From Sphingomonadaceae bacterium (lineage in GTDB: Bacteria > Pseudomonadota > Alphaproteobacteria > Sphingomonadales > Sphingomonadaceae): DNA of 8,370 bases. Position numbers and translations under genes: made by a program. Below the pieces are notes generated by a model, which saw nothing but the letters and a program-made list of their open reading frames with translations, ran no database searches and was not told the DNA's origin. Positions 5,493 to 8,370 of this stretch are shown here, piece by piece (position 1 is the stretch's first letter; the number at the start of each line of letters is the position of its first letter). The DNA is taken from contig JAEMTM010000044.1 of assembly GCA_016462305.1 (NCBI GenBank), positions 5,068 through 13,437 on the forward strand, given 5' to 3'.

Positions 5493-6488
5493 ATGGCCAA
5501 AAAAGCCCAAGCGCAAGCCGGTGACTTGTCCCGGCTGGAGATGAGCTTCGACAAACCGCATTTGATTAACGCGGTTTTTGGCGAATTTGACCGCAATCTG
5601 GTTACGATTGAGAACCGCCTCGGGGTCTATATCTCCGCGCGCGGTAACCGCGTGCAGATTGAAGGCGAGGCTGGTGCCATTGGCCGCACCCGCGACGTTC
5701 TCAACGACATTTATTCCCGCCTATCGCGTGGACAGGAAATCGATTCCGAAGCGGTGCAATCCATCATCGCTATGACCGCTGAACCCACTTTAGAAGGCAT
5801 TGTCCGCAAGGACGCGACCGATGCGCCGGGTATCATGATCCGCACGCGCAAGAAGACATTGGTCCCGCGTTCGGCCACACAAATTCCCTATATGGAGGCA
5901 TTGGCCCGCGACGAGATTATCTTCGCTCTTGGGCCAGCAGGCACCGGTAAAACCTATCTGGCGGTGGCGCAGGCCGTGGCCATGTTGATTACCGGCGCGG
6001 TGCAACGGCTCATCCTCTCGCGCCCGGCGGTTGAGGCTGGCGAGCGGTTGGGTTTCCTACCCGGCGATATGAAGGAAAAGGTCGATCCCTATCTGCGGCC
6101 AATCTACGACGCCTTATACGATTGCTTGCCTGCCGAACAGGTCGAACGGCGGATTGCGTCTGGCGAAATTGAAATCGCGCCCATCGCCTTCATGCGCGGG
6201 CGGACATTGGCCGATGCCTTCATCATTTTGGATGAGGCGCAGAATACCACAGCGGCACAGATGAAGATGTTTCTCACCCGTTTTGGCATGAACAGCCGTA
6301 TGGTCATTTGCGGAGATCCACATCAGGTCGATATTCCCGGCGGTGAACGCATGTCCGGCCTGAATGACGCGGTGCAGCGCCTTGATGGTGTCGATGGCAT
6401 AAGAACCATCCGTTTCAACAGCAGCGACGTCGTCCGCCACCCACTCGTCGGTAAGATCGTCGACGCCTATGAGGGTGGGCATGATTGA
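5493..6488 (+). CDS. ybeZ: PhoH-like ATPase (YbeZ)
   Basis: A cytoplasmic PhoH-family P-loop NTPase of 331 residues. An N-terminal KH-like nucleic-acid-binding segment (about 15-75, with NRLGVYISARGNRVQIEG) precedes the ATPase domain. Walker A is GPAGTGKT (147-154), Walker B is IILDEAQN (244-251), and the sensor-like strand is MVICGDPHQVD (270-280). SRPAVEAGERLGFLPGDMKEKVDPYLRPIYD (176-206) is the characteristic PhoH block. The family is an RNA-associated ATPase/helicase-like partner of YbeY in rRNA processing and ribosome quality control. The ATG directly follows the miaB stop with no gap, and the 3' end overlaps ybeY. The miaB-ybeZ-ybeY-ybeX order is conserved widely in Proteobacteria. Nothing unusual in the protein. 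Confidence 0.96.
   Translation: MAKKAQAQAGDLSRLEMSFDKPHLINAVFGEFDRNLVTIENRLGVYISARGNRVQIEGEAGAIGRTRDVLNDIYSRLSRGQEIDSEAVQSIIAMTAEPTLEGIVRKDATDAPGIMIRTRKKTLVPRSATQIPYMEALARDEIIFALGPAGTGKTYLAVAQAVAMLITGAVQRLILSRPAVEAGERLGFLPGDMKEKVDPYLRPIYDALYDCLPAEQVERRIASGEIEIAPIAFMRGRTLADAFIILDEAQNTTAAQMKMFLTRFGMNSRMVICGDPHQVDIPGGERMSGLNDAVQRLDGVDGIRTIRFNSSDVVRHPLVGKIVDAYEGGHD
6471..6475 (+). promoter_or_regulatory. Ribosome-binding site deciding the ybeY start
   Basis: GAGGG ends 5 nt before ATG 6481. The earlier in-frame ATG 6469 overlaps this element and has no Shine-Dalgarno of its own, so 6481 is chosen. Confidence 0.6.
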
Positions 6489-6987
6489 TGTCGAGCTCGA
6501 CATGGGCGTGGTTTGGGGCAACAGCGATTTCGGGCAGAGTGAAGTCGAAAAGGCCGTCGATGCAGCAGTCCGCTTTGCAGCCATTGCTGAACTAGCTGAC
6601 CCCGTTGTTCCCGTCAGCGTCAGTATCAAGCTTTCCGACAATGCAGAGGTCCACGCGCTCAACCAAGAATGGCGCGACAAGGATAAGCCAACGAACGTGC
6701 TGTCCTTCCCTATGCTGGATGACGAGGAATTAGAGGCCTTGCTCAATGGCACCTATGATGCGTCCGAAATCATGCTCGGCGACATCATCCTTGCCTATGA
6801 AACCTGCGCTGCTGAGGCGAAAGAAAAAAACATTCCCGTCGCCGATCACGCGACGCATCTGGTCATCCACGGCATGCTCCATTTGCTTGGCCATGACCAT
6901 ATCGAGGATGACGAAGCCGAATTGATGGAGGCGCTTGAGGTAAAAGCGCTTGCATCTATAGGCCTTCACAATCCATATAATGATTAA
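6481..6987 (+). CDS. ybeY: Endoribonuclease YbeY (rRNA maturation factor)
   Basis: A metal-dependent single-strand endoribonuclease required for 16S rRNA 3'-end maturation and 70S ribosome quality control. The 168-residue product shows KDKPTNVLSFP (62-72), GDIILAYETC (100-109) and the zinc-binding signature HGMLHLLGHDH (HxxxHxxxxxH) near residues 130-140. The three histidines of the active site are all present. ATG 6481 (MIDVELDMG) has a GAGGG Shine-Dalgarno at the right distance; ATG 6469 would add four residues. The gene overlaps the phoH 3' end by 8 bp, consistent with coupled expression of the two partners. The segment between about residues 76 and 95 (LDDEELEALLNGTYDASEIM) is acidic and looks like the variable loop of the family. 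Identification is secure. Confidence 0.95.
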   Translation: MIDVELDMGVVWGNSDFGQSEVEKAVDAAVRFAAIAELADPVVPVSVSIKLSDNAEVHALNQEWRDKDKPTNVLSFPMLDDEELEALLNGTYDASEIMLGDIILAYETCAAEAKEKNIPVADHATHLVIHGMLHLLGHDHIEDDEAELMEALEVKALASIGLHNPYND

Positions 6988-7019
6988 ATCGACCAATAAG
7001 AGGCCAGTACGCTTTCATT

Positions 7020-7958
7020 ATGCCTGAGGGTGACAGTTTTAGCGGTTCGAAAACCGCAACCGACGACGATAACGACGGACGAATATGGCAGCGGCTGAAG
7101 ACCATGTTCTTTGGCCGCGACCACGGGCCGACCTTGCGCGAGCAGCTTGAAGAAGCGATTGCAGAGCATGAGGAAGATAGCGACGACAACGGACAATCGG
7201 ACGCCGATGGCGACCTGACCGCCGTGGAGCGCACGATGCTGCGCAATTTACTCCATTTCAGCGAGCACCGCGTCGACGACGTCATGGTTCCGCGTAGCGA
7301 CATTATCGCGATTGAAGAAAGCGCTGGCTTTGCCGATTGCATCGCCGCGTTCGCCGAGCATGGCCACAGCCGCCTGCCTGTTTACCGCGACACATTGGAC
7401 AGCGTCATCGGCATGATCCATATTAAGGATGTGTTCGCGGTTCTGGCCTCAGATCAGGTCCGTCCCGACAGCCTTGAATCCTTCATTCGCCAACCACGAT
7501 TCGTGCCGCAAAATATGAGCGTGCTTGCCCTGCTCGACGAAATGCGCCGCACGCGCACGCATTTGGCCATCGTGCTGGATGAATATTCGGGAACCGAGGG
7601 CTTGGTAACGATTGAAGATTTAGTCGAAGAAATCGTCGGCGAAATCGAAGACGAACATGACGATGAACCCGAATTGCTGTTCACGCAAATGGCCCCCGAT
7701 ATGTGGGAAGCCGACGCGCGCGCAGAGCTCGACGATCTGGCCGATGCCATTGACCCAAAGCTGGCGGAAGTGGATGAAGACGTCGATACACTTGGCGGCC
7801 TCGCCTTCGTCATTGCCGGCCAAGTCCCCGACATCGGCCAAATGCTGTTGCATGAGGCCAGCGGCTGGACTTTGGAAATATTGGAAGCCGACGATAAACG
7901 CGTTAGCCGAATCCGGCTCTACGCCCCTGCGTCCGACCGACCCGACGCAAACGCATAA
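7020..7958 (+). CDS. corC: CorC/YbeX-type CBS-domain protein (hemolysin-family)
   Basis: A 312-residue soluble CorC-type protein, without the transmembrane DUF21 domain of the larger CNNM/TlyC members. After a variable, very acidic N-terminus (DDDNDG at 15-20 and EEDSDDNGQSDADGD at 51-65) come DVMVPRSDI (87-95) opening the first CBS domain (about 84-142) and a second CBS domain (about 150-207) ending in LDEYSGTEGLVTIEDLVEEI. A C-terminal CorC_HlyC transporter-associated domain follows (about 222-302, with DVDTLGGLAF). The family is linked to Mg/Co efflux and, through YbeX, to ribosome metabolism; the exact role is not settled. The 'hemolysin' label is historical. The gene follows ybeY after 32 bp. 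The only purine-rich match (AGAGG, 6999-7003) lies 16 nt from the ATG, too far for an ideal Shine-Dalgarno. No better in-frame start was seen. Confidence 0.93.
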   Translation: MPEGDSFSGSKTATDDDNDGRIWQRLKTMFFGRDHGPTLREQLEEAIAEHEEDSDDNGQSDADGDLTAVERTMLRNLLHFSEHRVDDVMVPRSDIIAIEESAGFADCIAAFAEHGHSRLPVYRDTLDSVIGMIHIKDVFAVLASDQVRPDSLESFIRQPRFVPQNMSVLALLDEMRRTRTHLAIVLDEYSGTEGLVTIEDLVEEIVGEIEDEHDDEPELLFTQMAPDMWEADARAELDDLADAIDPKLAEVDEDVDTLGGLAFVIAGQVPDIGQMLLHEASGWTLEILEADDKRVSRIRLYAPASDRPDANA

Positions 7959-7959
7959 G

Positions 7960-7976
7960 TGCCGGGGAGACCGGCA
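7960..7976. terminator. GC-rich hairpin between convergent genes, possible weak terminator
   Basis: TGCCGG (7960-7965) and CCGGCA (7971-7976) form a perfect 6-bp stem with a 5-nt loop, starting one base after the corC stop codon. The downstream sequence (ACATTCCTTTC) lacks a real T-tract, so intrinsic termination is doubtful. It lies in the 34-bp gap between the convergent corC and MOSC genes. Confidence 0.35.
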
Positions 7977-7992
7977 ACATTCCTTTCAATCG

Positions 7993-8370
7993 TCACCCCG
8001 CCAATTTCACCGCCCTAGTCCGCCAGCTTTCCGCCAGTGTCTCCAGCGTCGCAAGCGCCCGCAACTGTGACTTGGCCCCTATTGCGCGATGCCCGCCGCC
8101 AATCAAAAGATGAAAGGTTCGGGCAATGGTCCAATCATGCTCTGCCGCGTGCACTTGTTCTATGCTGTCGCCGGGTGCCACTGCGCCTTCTTCAATCACG
8201 CGGAAATAGCCACCGCAACGGCCACTTTTGATGACTGCGCCTGACAGGCCATGCACAGCGAAATGATGATCGAGCTTCCAGCAGGGTTGTCGGCCTTGCG
8301 CGACTTCAACCATAGCGCGCCCAAGGCGAAACTGGTCGCCAATACGCACATTGTCCTCCAAAAGCCCGCA
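7993..8370 (-). CDS. MOSC-domain protein, YiiM-like (5' part outside window)
   Basis: The C-terminal 125 residues of a MOSC-domain protein whose start lies beyond the right edge. The frame is open to base 8370, reading CGLLEDNVRIGDQFRLG, which resembles the GLxExxVxIGDxFRxG segment of YiiM-type proteins. Visible residue 30 is the conserved MOSC cysteine in AQGRQPCWKL, which contacts molybdenum cofactor in the family. SGRCGGYFRVIEEGAVAPGD continues the MOSC fold, and the tail HDWTIARTF...LATLETLAESWR looks like the C-terminal 3-alpha domain. YiiM proteins detoxify N-hydroxylated base analogues such as 6-hydroxylaminopurine and need molybdenum cofactor; that role is inferred from the family. 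Compared with about 224 residues in E. coli YiiM, some 95-100 are missing. The gene is convergent with corC and not part of the operon. Confidence 0.85.
   Translation of the reverse strand, partial: CGLLEDNVRIGDQFRLGRAMVEVAQGRQPCWKLDHHFAVHGLSGAVIKSGRCGGYFRVIEEGAVAPGDSIEQVHAAEHDWTIARTFHLLIGGGHRAIGAKSQLRALATLETLAESWRTRAVKLAG

Noticed and set aside
7020..7958. Haemolysin/toxin function for the CorC-type protein
   Set aside because: The label comes from old family naming. The domain content (two CBS plus CorC_HlyC) gives no evidence of a secreted toxin.

Overview
The window looks like a chromosomal housekeeping segment from an alphaproteobacterium, most likely a sphingomonad (Sphingomonadales) of moderate GC content. 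That reading rests on three things: sphingomonad-like versions of MucR and Fur, a Fur without the CxxC structural-zinc site, and the order tsaB-rimI / fur-plsC-miaB-phoH-ybeY-corC. The genus cannot be settled from the sequence alone. Ten of the eleven genes are on the plus strand and tightly packed; the last gene runs the other way and leaves the window at its right edge.

Left block (35-2319): an Nfu-type Fe-S carrier, a RutE-type malonic semialdehyde reductase/nitroreductase, TsaB and a RimI-like N-acetyltransferase. Gaps are 27 bp, 21 bp and a 4-base ATGA overlap, so this is probably one transcript. It combines Fe-S cluster delivery with tRNA t6A synthesis and protein N-acetylation.

Regulator block (2320-3376): a 109-bp intergenic region carries a 12-bp tandem duplication and a promoter-like pair. 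It leads into a Ros/MucR-family regulator, which ends at a clear intrinsic terminator. Fur follows, possibly from its own promoter placed so close to the start codon that the mRNA could be nearly leaderless.

Right block (3348-7958): plsC (overlapping the end of fur), miaB, phoH, ybeY and corC form a very compact co-directional run (29-bp overlap, 9-bp gap, 0-bp gap, 8-bp overlap, 32-bp gap). It joins phospholipid acylation, tRNA A37 thiomethylation, the PhoH/YbeY RNA-processing pair and a CBS-domain CorC protein. The lnt gene that often follows corC elsewhere is not here. A convergent, truncated MOSC-domain (YiiM-like) gene takes that place.

I see no mobile element, CRISPR array, rRNA or tRNA gene, and no new multi-gene system. 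The points most worth a second look are the mucR upstream region with its repeats, the altered MucR zinc-finger ligands, the non-canonical RimI acetyl-CoA loop, the fur start, and the iron/Fe-S theme linking Nfu, Fur and MiaB.
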